This document shows, in pieces, positions 25,060 through 33,297 of a DNA stretch of 64,000 bases. Every line of letters starts with the position of its first letter. Within the stretch, counting starts at the first letter, position 1. The translations under genes and the position numbers were made by a program. Location: contig NZ_CP019724.1 in assembly GCF_002005225.1 (NCBI RefSeq), forward strand, positions 4,915,501 to 4,979,500. Direction: 5' to 3'. The stretch is from Streptomyces pactum. GTDB taxonomy: Bacteria > Actinomycetota > Actinomycetes > Streptomycetales > Streptomycetaceae. Under the pieces are notes generated by a model, which saw only the letters and a program-made list of their open reading frames with translations, searched no databases and was not told the DNA's origin.

Positions 25060-25953
25060 ATGAACGAGCAGTCCTCCGCGGCCGTCCCCCAGGCCGCCGC
25101 CCAGGCCGACCAGTACGTCCTCACCCTGTCCTGCCCCGACAAGCAGGGCATCGTGCACGCCGTGTCGAGCTACCTGTTCATGACCGGCTGCAACATCGAG
25201 GACAGCCAGCAGTTCGGCGACCACGACACGGGACTGTTCTTCATGCGCGTCCACTTCTCGGCCGACGAGCCGGTGACCGTGGACAAGCTGCGCGCCAGCT
25301 TCACGGCGATCGGTGACGCCTTCCACATGGACTGGCAGATCAACCGGGCCGACGAGAAGATGCGCGTCGTGCTCATGGTCAGCAGGTTCGGGCACTGCCT
25401 GAACGACCTGCTCTTCCGGGCGCGGATCGGCGCGCTGCCCGTGGAGATCGCGGCCGTGGTGTCCAACCACACCGACTTCGCCGAGCTGGTGGGGTCCTAC
25501 GGCATCCCGTTCCACCACATCCCCGTGACGAAGGACACCAAGGCCCAGGCCGAGGCGCGCGTCCTGGAGATCGTGCGCGAGGAGAACGTCGAGCTGGTCG
25601 TGCTGGCCCGCTACATGCAGGTCCTCTCGGACGACCTGTGCAAGCAGCTCAGCGGCCGGATCATCAACATCCACCACTCCTTCCTGCCGAGCTTCAAGGG
25701 CGCGAAGCCGTACCACCAGGCGCACGCGCGAGGCGTGAAGCTGATCGGCGCGACCGCGCACTACGTGACGGCCGACCTCGACGAGGGGCCGATCATCGAG
25801 CAGGAGGTCGAGCGGGTCGGCCACGACGTCACGCCGGACCAGTTGGTCGCGGTGGGGCGGGACGTGGAGTGCCAGGCGCTGGCGCGGGCCGTGAAGTGGC
25901 ACGCGGAGCGGAGGATTCTGCTGAACGGACGGCGGACGGTGGTCTTCGCCTAG
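25060..25953 (+). CDS. purU: Formyltetrahydrofolate deformylase
   Basis: 297 residues. An N-terminal ACT domain (YVLTLSCPDKQGIVHAVSSY) is followed by the formyltransferase-like catalytic domain with MVSRFGHCLNDLLFRAR, VVSNHTDF, INIHHSFLPSFKGAKPYHQA and GATAHYVTADLDEGPIIEQ. These hold the conserved Asn/His/Asp triad of this hydrolase family. It releases formate and THF from 10-formyl-THF to balance one-carbon pools. No clear ribosome-binding site precedes the ATG, so it may be leaderless. Length is typical. The last 17 nt of the gene are duplicated downstream. Confidence 0.94.
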   Translation: MNEQSSAAVPQAAAQADQYVLTLSCPDKQGIVHAVSSYLFMTGCNIEDSQQFGDHDTGLFFMRVHFSADEPVTVDKLRASFTAIGDAFHMDWQINRADEKMRVVLMVSRFGHCLNDLLFRARIGALPVEIAAVVSNHTDFAELVGSYGIPFHHIPVTKDTKAQAEARVLEIVREENVELVVLARYMQVLSDDLCKQLSGRIINIHHSFLPSFKGAKPYHQAHARGVKLIGATAHYVTADLDEGPIIEQEVERVGHDVTPDQLVAVGRDVECQALARAVKWHAERRILLNGRRTVVFA

Positions 25954-26008
25954 CGGCTCGGGGGGCGTTCGGCCGGTGGTCTTCGCCCAGCGGCTCGGGG
26001 GCGTTCGG
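25937..26008 (+). repeat. 36-bp direct duplication of the purU 3' end
   Basis: CGGTGGTCTTCGCC plus the following bases at 25937-25972 reappear at 25974-26008 with one C/T change, which removes the stop codon in the second copy, and one fewer G. The first copy spans the purU stop (TAG at 25951-25953). A simple tandem duplication. Confidence 0.85.
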
Positions 26009-26102
26009 TTCCGCGGGCGGCCGCGGGCCGTCGTCGGCCGGTCGCGCGGTTCGCCGTGCCCCTGAGGGGCGTTCACCACGCGTCCCCAGTGGGGCGTTCA
26101 CT

Positions 26103-26134
26103 GCGCGTTCCCCGAGGGGCGCGGGGAACCGCGC
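26103..26134. terminator. Hairpin of the common Streptomyces GGGGAAC-type intergenic repeat
   Basis: GCGCGTTCCCC (26103-26113) can pair with GGGGAACCGCGC (26123-26134) with one bulge, around GAGGGGCGC. The region 26060-26150 holds several GAGGGGCG and TGGGGCG words resembling a repeat often found after Streptomyces genes. It lies between convergent purU and the anti-sigma gene and may terminate both. Confidence 0.55.
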
Positions 26135-26181
26135 GAGCGACCGCCCACCGCCCGCACCCGCCGGCGAACCGTCACCCGTCC

Positions 26182-27477
26182 CTACATCCGGCTCAGGCTC
26201 GCCGCGGCGAACAGCACGTCGCGGATCGCGTCCCGGTCCCCGACCTGTCCCGCCGCCGCATCCGCCGGAGGCACGTGGCCCGCGGCCAGCCGGCAGAACT
26301 CCACGCCGTCCAGGGCGACATGGGCCACCTCGTGCTCGGCGGAGCCCACCGCGCCCGGGGAGTCGAGCGGGATGAGCCACTCGCCGCCGCCCGAGCCCTC
26401 GATCTCCAGCCGCAGACTGCGCCCCGGCTCACCCGCCGTGACCAGGTGCGGGCGCGCGCCGGGTGCCGCCGGCCCGGCCCGGCGGCGGGTCGCCAGCACG
26501 CCCGGCAGCAGCCGCGCCGCGAGGTCGATCATGCGGTTCAGATGTCGCGCGGAGGGCGGCTCGTACGGGTAGTCCACCGCGTCGGCGATGTCCTCGGCGT
26601 GCACCCAGCACTCGAACGCCCGGTCCAGCATCGCGTCGTGCAGCGGCAGCTCGAAGTCGCCGTACGACACCGGCATCCGGCCCGCGTCGCCGGTGAACGA
26701 CACGGTGCGGACGATGCCGTGGGTCTGCTCGCGCCAGGGTGCCCGCACCGCGCGGGTGGGCGGGTAGTGCGAGGCCCGCCAGTACGCCTCGGTGCGGCCG
26801 GCGGGCGCGGGGGCGGGGGCGGCGATGTCGCCCAGCGGGTCGGACAGGCCCAGGGCGGCCGCGACCAGCCCGTCGACCGTCAGCAGGTGGGCGATGACCC
26901 CGGCGACGGTGGTGCGGCGGCTCGCGGCCGCGTCGGCCTCGAACCAGCGCAGCCGCACCGGCGCGTGCCACTCGGCGTCGCCGATGTCCTGGAGCAGCGC
27001 GTCCAGCCGCGCGGTCTCGGCGTCGTACGGCGTGGCCCACTCGGGCACCGGGATGCGCGGCGGGCGCCGCTCCAGGCACCCGTCCAGGACCCGGGTGCGC
27101 AGGGCGGGGTCCAGGTCGAGGGTCTCCGGGCGCTGGAGCAGCCCGACGGCCTCGCGCAGCCGCAGCGCCTCGTCGGCACAGGCCTCGCACTCACCGAGAT
27201 GCTCCTCGACGGCCGCGGCCTCCTCGGCCGAGCAGGCGGCCAGCGCCCACGCCCCGAGCAGCGACGTCAGCGTCTGGTGCTCCAGTGCGACCGCCCCGTC
27301 CGGTACCGCATCGGGCAGCTCCCGCCCACCGTCCTCCACGGACACGCGGGGCAGCGGTATACGCGGACCGGGGCGGTCCCCGCCGCCCGCACCGCCCTCG
27401 CCCGCACCGCCCCCGCCGCCCGGCGCCGGCCCGTCGGGGTCCCCGGGGATCCCGTTCTCGTCGTAGGCCCCCTTCAC
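26182..27477 (-). CDS. Zinc-binding anti-sigma factor fused to a maleylpyruvate isomerase-like domain
   Basis: 431 residues. After a Gly/Pro-rich start, a zinc anti-sigma motif H-x3-C-x2-C is seen (EEHLGECEACADE, about residues 92-104). A mycothiol-dependent maleylpyruvate isomerase-type domain follows: ETARLDALLQDIGDAEWHAP, TVAGVIAHLLTVDGLVA with a metal-ligand type His, FECWVHAEDIADAV, and an MDMPI C-domain to the end. GTG at 27477 overlaps the sigma factor stop (GTGA). The pairing implies it binds the ECF sigma factor. The fused domain may sense thiol or metal state (inference). Confidence 0.83.
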   Translation of the reverse strand: MKGAYDENGIPGDPDGPAPGGGGGAGEGGAGGGDRPGPRIPLPRVSVEDGGRELPDAVPDGAVALEHQTLTSLLGAWALAACSAEEAAAVEEHLGECEACADEALRLREAVGLLQRPETLDLDPALRTRVLDGCLERRPPRIPVPEWATPYDAETARLDALLQDIGDAEWHAPVRLRWFEADAAASRRTTVAGVIAHLLTVDGLVAAALGLSDPLGDIAAPAPAPAGRTEAYWRASHYPPTRAVRAPWREQTHGIVRTVSFTGDAGRMPVSYGDFELPLHDAMLDRAFECWVHAEDIADAVDYPYEPPSARHLNRMIDLAARLLPGVLATRRRAGPAAPGARPHLVTAGEPGRSLRLEIEGSGGGEWLIPLDSPGAVGSAEHEVAHVALDGVEFCRLAAGHVPPADAAAGQVGDRDAIRDVLFAAASLSRM

Positions 27478-28064
27478 GCCGCGCCCCCGTACCCCGGCGG
27501 CGCCCCGGGCGGTTCCGGGGCGCCCGCGTGGCGGGCGGTGGACAGGAGCTGGAGGCCCAGACGCAGGCGGCGGCGGGCCTCGTCCTCCGTGACGCCGAGG
27601 TCGGCGGCGGTCTGGCGGTAGTCGCGGCGCTGGAAGTAGGCCAGTTCCAGGGCGGCCCGCAGCGGGGCGGGCATGGACTGGACGATGTAGTCGGCGCGGG
27701 CGGCGACCGAGGCGTGGCGCACCTTGCTCTCCAGCTCCTCGGTGGTGCCGGGGCCGCCGCGGGCGAGGGCGGCCGTCTCGGTGGCGCGCAGCCGCTGCAC
27801 GGCCAGGCGGTGGGTCAGCGTGGCGACCCACGTGCGCAGCGGGCCCTGCCGGGGGTCGTAGGCGTCCGGATGCTCCCAGACGTGCGCGAAGACGTCGCGC
27901 GTGATGCGGTCGGCGGCCCGGTCGTCACCGAGCACGCGGTGCGCCTGGCCGTGCACGAGCGAGGCGAACCGGTCGTAGAGCTCGCCCAGGGCGGCGGCCT
28001 CCCCGCGTGCGAGCCGCTGATGCATCTTGCGGTCCCAGCGCAGTGGTGCGTCCCTCTTCGCCAT
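27474..28064 (-). CDS. ECF-family RNA polymerase sigma factor
   Basis: 196 residues. Region 2 is visible as LYDRFASLVHGQAHRVLGD through GPLRTWVATLTHRLAVQRLR, and region 4 as APLRAALELAYFQRRDYRQT and LGVTEDEARRRLRLGLQLL. ATG at 28064 has AAGGGG 5 nt upstream. It overlaps the downstream anti-sigma gene by 4 nt, the usual order for an ECF sigma and its antagonist. Upstream, at 28094-28137, lie four 11-bp repeats that could mediate control of this promoter. Confidence 0.88.
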   Translation of the reverse strand: MAKRDAPLRWDRKMHQRLARGEAAALGELYDRFASLVHGQAHRVLGDDRAADRITRDVFAHVWEHPDAYDPRQGPLRTWVATLTHRLAVQRLRATETAALARGGPGTTEELESKVRHASVAARADYIVQSMPAPLRAALELAYFQRRDYRQTAADLGVTEDEARRRLRLGLQLLSTARHAGAPEPPGAPPGYGGAA

Positions 28065-28093
28065 ACGGCCCCTTCACCCCCTGTACGGTCCTC

Positions 28094-28137
28094 TGCTCGT
28101 TCCGTGCTCGTTCAGTGCTCGTTCCGTGCTCATTGCC
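28094..28137 (-). repeat. Four 11-bp direct repeats upstream of the ECF sigma gene
   Basis: TGCTCGTTCCG (plus strand) or close variants start at 28094, 28105, 28116 and 28127. The period is exactly 11 bp, one helical turn. They lie 30-73 nt upstream of the sigma start. Phased repeats of this kind are typical binding arrays for regulators such as SARPs, though the sequence is not a standard SARP box. Confidence 0.75.
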
Positions 28138-28482
28138 GTGCGTGTCTCCGCCGGGCCGGTCCCCAGCCTGGGGCCACCGTCTCCCCGAATGTAGTCGGCA
28201 CGTCCGAGACCGCACGCCCCTTTGTGTCAATGCGCGCCCCTGCCGGCCCCCAGGTGGTAAACGCCCCCGACCCGCCTCGCCTACCCTCTAACGTGCGACC
28301 GGATTCGATTGGTTTGGATCGAACAGGATCGAAACCGTCTGAAACAAGCCTCTTCCGGCCGGGCTCCGTTTCCGGTCGGGCGTTTGCGGGAACGGCCGGT
28401 GGGCAGGCGCGCGCCCAAGAAGCGTAAGCGTGGCTTCCGTTTTGGGTGATTCCGGACGTTCCGACGGATGAGGGGCATGGTG
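28138..28482. other. Divergent promoter region before the STAS gene
   Basis: About 340 nt with no gene. The AT-richer part at 28290-28345 holds the near-repeats GGATCGAACA and GGATCGAAAC and is a probable promoter region for the STAS gene. No sigma-B-type box could be assigned with confidence. Confidence 0.4.
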
Positions 28483-28857
28483 GTGACGTTCAAAGTGACC
28501 GGCGGAGAGCGGGGCCGGTGGGCCGTGCTCCAGGTGTCGGGCGAGCTTGACCTGGTGACGTCACCGGTGCTGCGGCAGCGCGTGCACGACGAGGTGGCCG
28601 AGGGGCGGCACAGTCTGGTCCTGGATCTCTCCGAGGTCCTGTTCTGCGACTCCAGCGGGGTCGGCGTCCTCATCGCCTCCCGGCGGCTCATCCGCTCCTG
28701 TCAGGGCCGGCTGCGCCTGATACTGCCGGCGCAGGGCGCCGTCGACGGCTCCCACGTCAACCGCGTCCTCGGCGCGCTCGGGGTGCGCCGGCTCTTCGAC
28801 GTCCACCCCGACCTCGCCTCGGCGACCGGCGACGAGCCGCGGCCCCTGTCCGCGTAG
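28483..28857 (+). CDS. STAS-domain anti-sigma factor antagonist
   Basis: About 124 residues forming one STAS domain: WAVLQVSGELDLVTSPVLRQ, then VLDLSEVLFCDSSGVGVLIA with the DSSG serine that is the phosphorylation site in SpoIIAA/RsbV-type antagonists. When dephosphorylated it would bind an ATP-dependent anti-sigma kinase and free a sigma factor. GTG at 28483 is preferred because AGGGG (28471-28475) lies 7 nt upstream; ATG codons at 28468 and 28477 are alternatives. An HATPase protein of the matching type is encoded at 30025-30516. Confidence 0.88.
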   Translation: MTFKVTGGERGRWAVLQVSGELDLVTSPVLRQRVHDEVAEGRHSLVLDLSEVLFCDSSGVGVLIASRRLIRSCQGRLRLILPAQGAVDGSHVNRVLGALGVRRLFDVHPDLASATGDEPRPLSA

Positions 28858-29004
28858 GTCCCGCTCCGCGTGGATCCCTCTCCACGCGGTCCCTCTCCGC
28901 GTAGATCCCGCCCGCGGCCGCGTCCGGGGTCGTACGCTCCGAGCGGTGCGCACGAGCGGTGCGCACCCACCGACACCGACGACGTGAGGCGGCCGGAGAA
29001 GACC

Positions 29005-29517
29005 ATGGTCAACAGCGAGTACGAGCGCAGGATCGCCGCGCGGTTCGCCACCTTCGACCAGGACGGCAACGGGTACATCGACCGTTCGGACTTCAGCGGG
29101 GCGGCCAAGGCGGTGCTCGCCGAGTTCGGCACCGCCGCCCGGTCCGAGAAGGGGCAGGCCCTGTACGGCGGCGCGGAGGCGCTCTGGCAGGGCATGGCGG
29201 GCATCGCCGACCGGGACGGCGACCAGCGCATCACCCGCGGGGAGTTCGTCACCGCGGCGGTCAAGCGGCTGCGCGACAACCCGGACCGGTTCGCCGAGAT
29301 CGCCCGGCCCTTCCTGCACGCGGTGCTGGACGTCGCCGACACCGAAGGCGACGGGGCCGCCACCGTCGAGGCCGCCGCCCGGGTGCTCACCGCGCTCGGT
29401 GTGCCCGGGGACACCGCCCGGTCGGTCGCCGAGGCGCTCGACACGGACGGCGACGGCAAGGTGGGGGAGGCGGAGATCGTCCCGGCCTTCGCCCGGTACT
29501 TCACCGTGCCCGAGTGA
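29005..29517 (+). CDS. EF-hand calcium-binding protein (calerythrin-like)
   Basis: 170 residues with four EF-hand positions. Loop 1 DQDGNGYIDRSD (about residues 18-29), loop 2 DRDGDQRITRGE (about 69-80) and loop 4 DTDGDGKVGEAE (near 150) are canonical. Loop 3 DTEGDGAATVEA is degenerate at its end. No signal peptide, so probably a cytoplasmic Ca2+ buffer or sensor. ATG at 29005 has GGAG about 7 nt upstream. A 14-bp duplication (GAGTGACGCGCCCC) spans the stop codon. Confidence 0.9.
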   Translation: MVNSEYERRIAARFATFDQDGNGYIDRSDFSGAAKAVLAEFGTAARSEKGQALYGGAEALWQGMAGIADRDGDQRITRGEFVTAAVKRLRDNPDRFAEIARPFLHAVLDVADTEGDGAATVEAAARVLTALGVPGDTARSVAEALDTDGDGKVGEAEIVPAFARYFTVPE

Positions 29518-30024
29518 CGCGCCCCGAGTGACGCGCCCCGCGCCGACGGCCGCCACCGGCCCCCCGAACAGATGTCGCGGATCGTGGCGGGGCGGCATCA
29601 CGGAGCGTTGATACCGGGTCGTGTCCGCCGTGTGACCCGTCACGGCCCGGAGTCGGTGCCACACTCCGGTACCTTGTCTGGGATGCGAGTGGTCCCGAGC
29701 GCCGACCGTGCCGGAGTCGCCCCCGAGGCGGCTCCGGAACCGACGGTGTGCGCCTTGCCCCGCAGGGTGGAACGGCCGTCGGCCACCGCCTGTTCGACTC
29801 CCCGGAACGAGCGTCGCACAGTATGCCGCACGGGTACTCCTTCGCGCTGGAATATGCCCGAAGCGCTTGTTGGGGTGACTTTACGTCAACCATGCTGGCC
29901 CACAAGGGATTCACGTTCCGTGATCCCCCACCCGGTCTTTGTCCTGGCCATGCAGAAAATGGCTACGATCGTGGCCCTCATGAGGCGCGAGCCTTTGTGT
30001 CCGCCGGTTCGGATGGTGTGAGCG
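29518..30024. other. 507-nt region upstream of the ATP-binding gene, no convincing gene
   Basis: Two weak open frames (29572-30021 and 29748-30134) have no recognisable domain and unusual composition. The stretch 29800-29990 is clearly lower in GC than its surroundings and carries TACGAT near 29962-29970 as a possible -10 box for the downstream gene. I read the region as regulatory. Confidence 0.45.
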
Positions 30025-30516
30025 GTGCAGGTGCTTCAAGTGCAACTGGAGGTCCGGCCCGACCCCTCGGAAGTGGGGCGAGCCCGGCGGTGGGCGCGCT
30101 CACGGCTCGCCGGGTCCGGGATACAGGCCGATGAACCACTCGCCGAGACGCTGGTCCTGCTCGTCTCCGAGCTCGTCACCAACGCCGTGGTGCACACCGG
30201 GTGTCCGGCCGTCCTGCGGCTGGTGCTGCCGGGCGCGGCGACCGAGGGGACCGAGGAGGCGACCGTCCGCCTCGAGGTGGACGACGCCAGCGACCGGGCC
30301 CCGGTGCCCCGCTGTGTGGGCGGCGAGGCGACGGGCGGCCGGGGCCTCGCCCTCGTCGACGGCCTCGCCGACCGCTGGGGCTGGAGCCGGGAGGGCGCCG
30401 GCAAGCGCATCTGGTGCGAACTGGACCGCTGCGCCGAGCGCGAGGACGTCGCGCCGGTCTGCGGGAGCGGCGGCGGCACGGTGGCGTACGAGGGGTTCGC
30501 GTACGAAGTGGTGTAG
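30025..30516 (+). CDS. ATP-binding anti-sigma regulatory factor (HATPase, SpoIIAB/RsbW-like)
   Basis: 163 residues. GHKL-type ATPase motifs: N-box LVSELVTNAVVHTG near residue 52, G1 box region VDDASDRAPV, G2 box GGRGLALVDGLADRWGW. This is the short form found in many Streptomyces copies, which may bind a sigma factor and phosphorylate STAS antagonists. Start: GTG at 30025; other GTG codons follow at once, so the exact start is uncertain. The C-terminal tail is Gly-rich. Likely partner class: the STAS protein encoded 1.2 kb upstream. Confidence 0.83.
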   Translation: MQVLQVQLEVRPDPSEVGRARRWARSRLAGSGIQADEPLAETLVLLVSELVTNAVVHTGCPAVLRLVLPGAATEGTEEATVRLEVDDASDRAPVPRCVGGEATGGRGLALVDGLADRWGWSREGAGKRIWCELDRCAEREDVAPVCGSGGGTVAYEGFAYEVV

Positions 30517-30871
30517 CGGCCGGCGGCGGGGGATGCGCCCGGTGCACGAGCCCCCGCTTCTCCCGGGCCCGATGCGGCGGTGCGCCGTGGTGTGCTTCCG
30601 TGCGCGTCCCGTGCGAACAGGACGTAAGTGGTGAATCCCCCTTCGCCGGTTGACGGTTCGTGACCGCCTCCTCACGCTGGAAGGCAACGATTCGCCGCGA
30701 GGGGACGACGAGGCCTCGGTGACGGAGCCCTCGACGAGCGTGGGTCGTGTGTCGGCGGCGGTTCCCTGGGGGGCGACGGGAGCCGGGCGGGAGCGCCGGA
30801 GTCGGGTGGCGGCGCGCGCGATGCCATGCTCGGGGCGGACAGCGCCGCGCCGCCGGCCGACGACTTTCCCG
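30517..30871. other. Gap between convergent genes, nothing recognised
   Basis: 355 nt between the stops of the ATP-binding gene and the GlxA-like regulator gene. Small open frames on both strands lack start signals and domain motifs. No strong hairpin was found by eye. Confidence 0.4.
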
Positions 30872-31888
30872 TCACCCTCCACAGGCTGTGGACAACTCAC
30901 TCCGGAAGGTCCGCCGGTACGCGGTCGGCGTGACCCCGAGGGCCGTCTGCAAGTGCTGCCGCATCGACTGGGCCGTGCCGAAGCCCGCGGCGCGGGCCAC
31001 CCGGTCGACGGAGAGCGTGGTGGACTCCAGCAGATGCCGGGCCCGTTCGACGCGCTGCCCGGTGAGCCACTGGCCCGGGCTGACGCCGACCTCCTCGCGG
31101 AAACGGCGGGTGAAGGTGCGTACGGACATCGACTCGCGGGCGGCCATGTCCCGTAGCTGGATCGGTTCCTGGAGACGGCCGAGCGCCCAGGCGCGGGCGT
31201 TGGCCGTCGAGGACTGCTGCGGATCGGGCACCGGCCGCTCGATGTACTGCGCCTGGCCGCCGTCGCGGTGCGGCGGTACGACGGTGCGGCGGGCCACGTC
31301 GTTGGCGACGGCGGTGCCGTGGTCCCGGCGCACGATGTGCACGCACAGGTCGATCCCGGCCGCGACCCCGGCCGAGGTGAGCACGTCGCCGTCGTCGACG
31401 AACAGCACGCCGGGATCCACCCGCACCTTCGGGAACAGCCGCTGGAAGTGGTCCGCGGAGGCCCAGTGCGTGGTCGCCGGCCGTCCGTCGAGACACCCGG
31501 CGGCGGCCAGGACGTAGCCGCCGGTGCAGATCGCGACGAGCCGGGTGCCGGGCCGGACGAGCGCGAGCGCGGCGGCGAGCTCCTCGGTCAGCACGCCCTC
31601 CTCGTACACCGGACCCAGCTCGTAGGAGGAGGGGACGACGACCGTGTCGGCGGTGGCGAGGGCCTCCGGGCCGTTCTCCACCAGGATCGCGAAGTCCGCG
31701 TCGGTCCCGACCGGCCCGGGCGGGCGGACCGAGCAGGTGACGACCTCGTACAGCGGGTCGCCCCGCTCATCCCGGGCGCGCCCGAGGATCCGCTGCGGTA
31801 TGCCCAGTTCGAAGGGGAGCAGGCCGTCGAGGGCGAGAACGGCGACCCGGTGCGGCCGGTGCGCGCGGTACGCGAGGTCGGACGTCAT
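30872..31888 (-). CDS. GlxA-family AraC-type transcriptional regulator (DJ-1/PfpI plus HTH)
   Basis: 338 residues. The N-terminal DJ-1/PfpI amidotransferase-like domain runs to about residue 200, with VAICTGGYVLAAAGCLDGR carrying the nucleophile-elbow Cys. A C-terminal AraC/XylS HTH follows: IQLRDMAARESMSVRTFTRRF and VDRVARAAGFGTAQSMRQHL. The ATG at 31888 follows TAGGAT by 6 nt on the minus strand, so it is probably leaderless. It is divergent from an MFS gene 71 nt away and may regulate it (inference). Confidence 0.88.
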   Translation of the reverse strand: MTSDLAYRAHRPHRVAVLALDGLLPFELGIPQRILGRARDERGDPLYEVVTCSVRPPGPVGTDADFAILVENGPEALATADTVVVPSSYELGPVYEEGVLTEELAAALALVRPGTRLVAICTGGYVLAAAGCLDGRPATTHWASADHFQRLFPKVRVDPGVLFVDDGDVLTSAGVAAGIDLCVHIVRRDHGTAVANDVARRTVVPPHRDGGQAQYIERPVPDPQQSSTANARAWALGRLQEPIQLRDMAARESMSVRTFTRRFREEVGVSPGQWLTGQRVERARHLLESTTLSVDRVARAAGFGTAQSMRQHLQTALGVTPTAYRRTFRSELSTACGG

Positions 31889-31894
31889 GGCCCG

Positions 31895-31900
31895 ATCCTA
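31895..31900 (-). promoter_or_regulatory. Leaderless -10 box for the GlxA-like regulator
   Basis: TAGGAT on the minus strand ends 6 nt before the ATG. Transcription would start at or next to the start codon, and no ribosome-binding site is present. Confidence 0.6.
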
Positions 31901-31959
31901 GCGAACACTGTCTTCCGGGCCACTGGATCGGGCGTATCGCGCATCGGAAGCTCGATGAC

Positions 31960-33276
31960 GTGACCCAGACAACCGACGCCGCCGCAGCGGCCGCACACCA
32001 GCCGGAGCCCGCCCGCCCGCGCCGCCGCGCCCGGGTGCACCGTGCCTGGTGGGTCGCCGCGGTCACGTTCGTGACGATCATCAGTGCCGCGGCCTTCCGC
32101 TCCCTGCCCGGCATCCTGATCGACCCGCTCCACCAGGAGTTCGGCTGGTCGCGCGGCACGATCGGCGCCGCCGTCTCCGTCAACCTCGCGCTCTACGGGC
32201 TGACCGCTCCCTTCGCCGCGGCGCTGATGGACCGCTTCGGCATCCGCCGCGTGGTCGCCGTGGCCCTGATCGTCATCGCGCTGGGCTCGGGCCTCACGGT
32301 GTGGATGGACTCCGCCTGGCAGCTCATCCTCTGCTGGGGTCTGCTGGTCGGCCTCGGCTCCGGCTCGATGGCGCTGGCCTTCGCGGCCACCGTCACCAAC
32401 CGCTGGTTCACCGAGCGGCGCGGCCTGGTCACCGGCGTCCTCACCGCCGCCTCGGCCTCCGGGCAGTTGATCTTCCTGCCGCTGCTGTCCTGGATCGTGG
32501 AGACGTACGAGTGGCGACCGGCGGCCGTCACGGTCGCCCTCGCCGCACTGGCCGTCGTCCCCTTCGTCTGGCTCCTCCTGCGCGACCATCCGGCGGACGT
32601 GGGCCAAAAGCCCTACGGCGCCGAGGAGTTCGTGCCCAAGCCCGCCCCCGTGCCCGGCGCCGCACGCCGCGCGCTCACGGTGCTCCTCTCCGCCGCCCGC
32701 ACCGGCCCGTTCTGGCTGCTGGCCGGCACCTTCGCGATCTGCGGTGCCTCGACCAACGGCCTGATCCAGACCCACTTCATCCCCGCCGCCCACGACCACC
32801 ACATGCCGCTGACGGCCGCCGCCTCGCTGCTGGCCGTGATCGGCGTGTTCGACGTGGTCGGCACGATCGCCTCCGGCTGGTTCACCGACCGCTTCGAGCC
32901 GCGCCGCCTGCTCGCCGTCTACTACGCCCTGCGCGGCGTCTCCCTCCTCTTCCTCCCCATCCTGCTCGCGCCGACCGTCCACCCTCCGATGATCTTCTTC
33001 ATCGTCTTCTACGGCCTCGACTGGGTCGCCACCGTCCCGCCCACCCTCGCCCTGTGCCGCGAGCACTACGGCGACGACAGCGCGATCGTCTTCGGCTGGG
33101 TCCTCGCCTCCCACCAGGTCGGCGCCGCCCTCGTCGCCTTCCTCGGCGGCGTCGCCCGCGACGTCTTCGGCTCCTACGACGTGGTCTGGTACGCGTCCGG
33201 TGCCCTGTGCGCGGCGGCGGCGCTGATGGCGCTGGTGATCCGGCGGCGACCGGTGCCGGTGACCGCCCCGTGCTGA
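31960..33276 (+). CDS. Major facilitator superfamily transporter
   Basis: 438 residues with about 12 hydrophobic segments, beginning AWWVAAVTFVTIISAAAF near residue 30. The loop 2-3 motif region reads ALMDRFGIRRVVAVAL, matching the MFS signature (G-x3-D-R-x-G-R-R/K). It resembles monocarboxylate/oxalate-type MFS proteins in layout, but the substrate cannot be told. GTG at 31960 with GGAAG about 9 nt upstream. Divergent from the GlxA-like regulator. Confidence 0.87.
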   Translation: MTQTTDAAAAAAHQPEPARPRRRARVHRAWWVAAVTFVTIISAAAFRSLPGILIDPLHQEFGWSRGTIGAAVSVNLALYGLTAPFAAALMDRFGIRRVVAVALIVIALGSGLTVWMDSAWQLILCWGLLVGLGSGSMALAFAATVTNRWFTERRGLVTGVLTAASASGQLIFLPLLSWIVETYEWRPAAVTVALAALAVVPFVWLLLRDHPADVGQKPYGAEEFVPKPAPVPGAARRALTVLLSAARTGPFWLLAGTFAICGASTNGLIQTHFIPAAHDHHMPLTAAASLLAVIGVFDVVGTIASGWFTDRFEPRRLLAVYYALRGVSLLFLPILLAPTVHPPMIFFIVFYGLDWVATVPPTLALCREHYGDDSAIVFGWVLASHQVGAALVAFLGGVARDVFGSYDVVWYASGALCAAAALMALVIRRRPVPVTAPC

Positions 33277-33284
33277 CCGGCTCG

Positions 33285-33290
33285 TAGGCT
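33285..33290 (+). promoter_or_regulatory. Leaderless -10 box for the 33298 membrane protein gene
   Basis: TAGGCT ends 7 nt before the ATG at 33298, with no ribosome-binding site in between. It lies in the 21-nt gap after the MFS stop. Confidence 0.6.
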
Positions 33291-33297
33291 GCCCCGT

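Noticed and set aside
29572..30021. 149-codon ORF upstream of the ATP-binding gene
   Set aside because: No recognisable domain, odd composition, and the DNA is a lower-GC stretch that looks like promoter sequence. It could still be a small species-specific gene.
30650..31156. Plus-strand ORF overlapping the GlxA-like regulator 3' end
   Set aside because: No motif, no start signal, and it is antisense to a clear AraC-type HTH.
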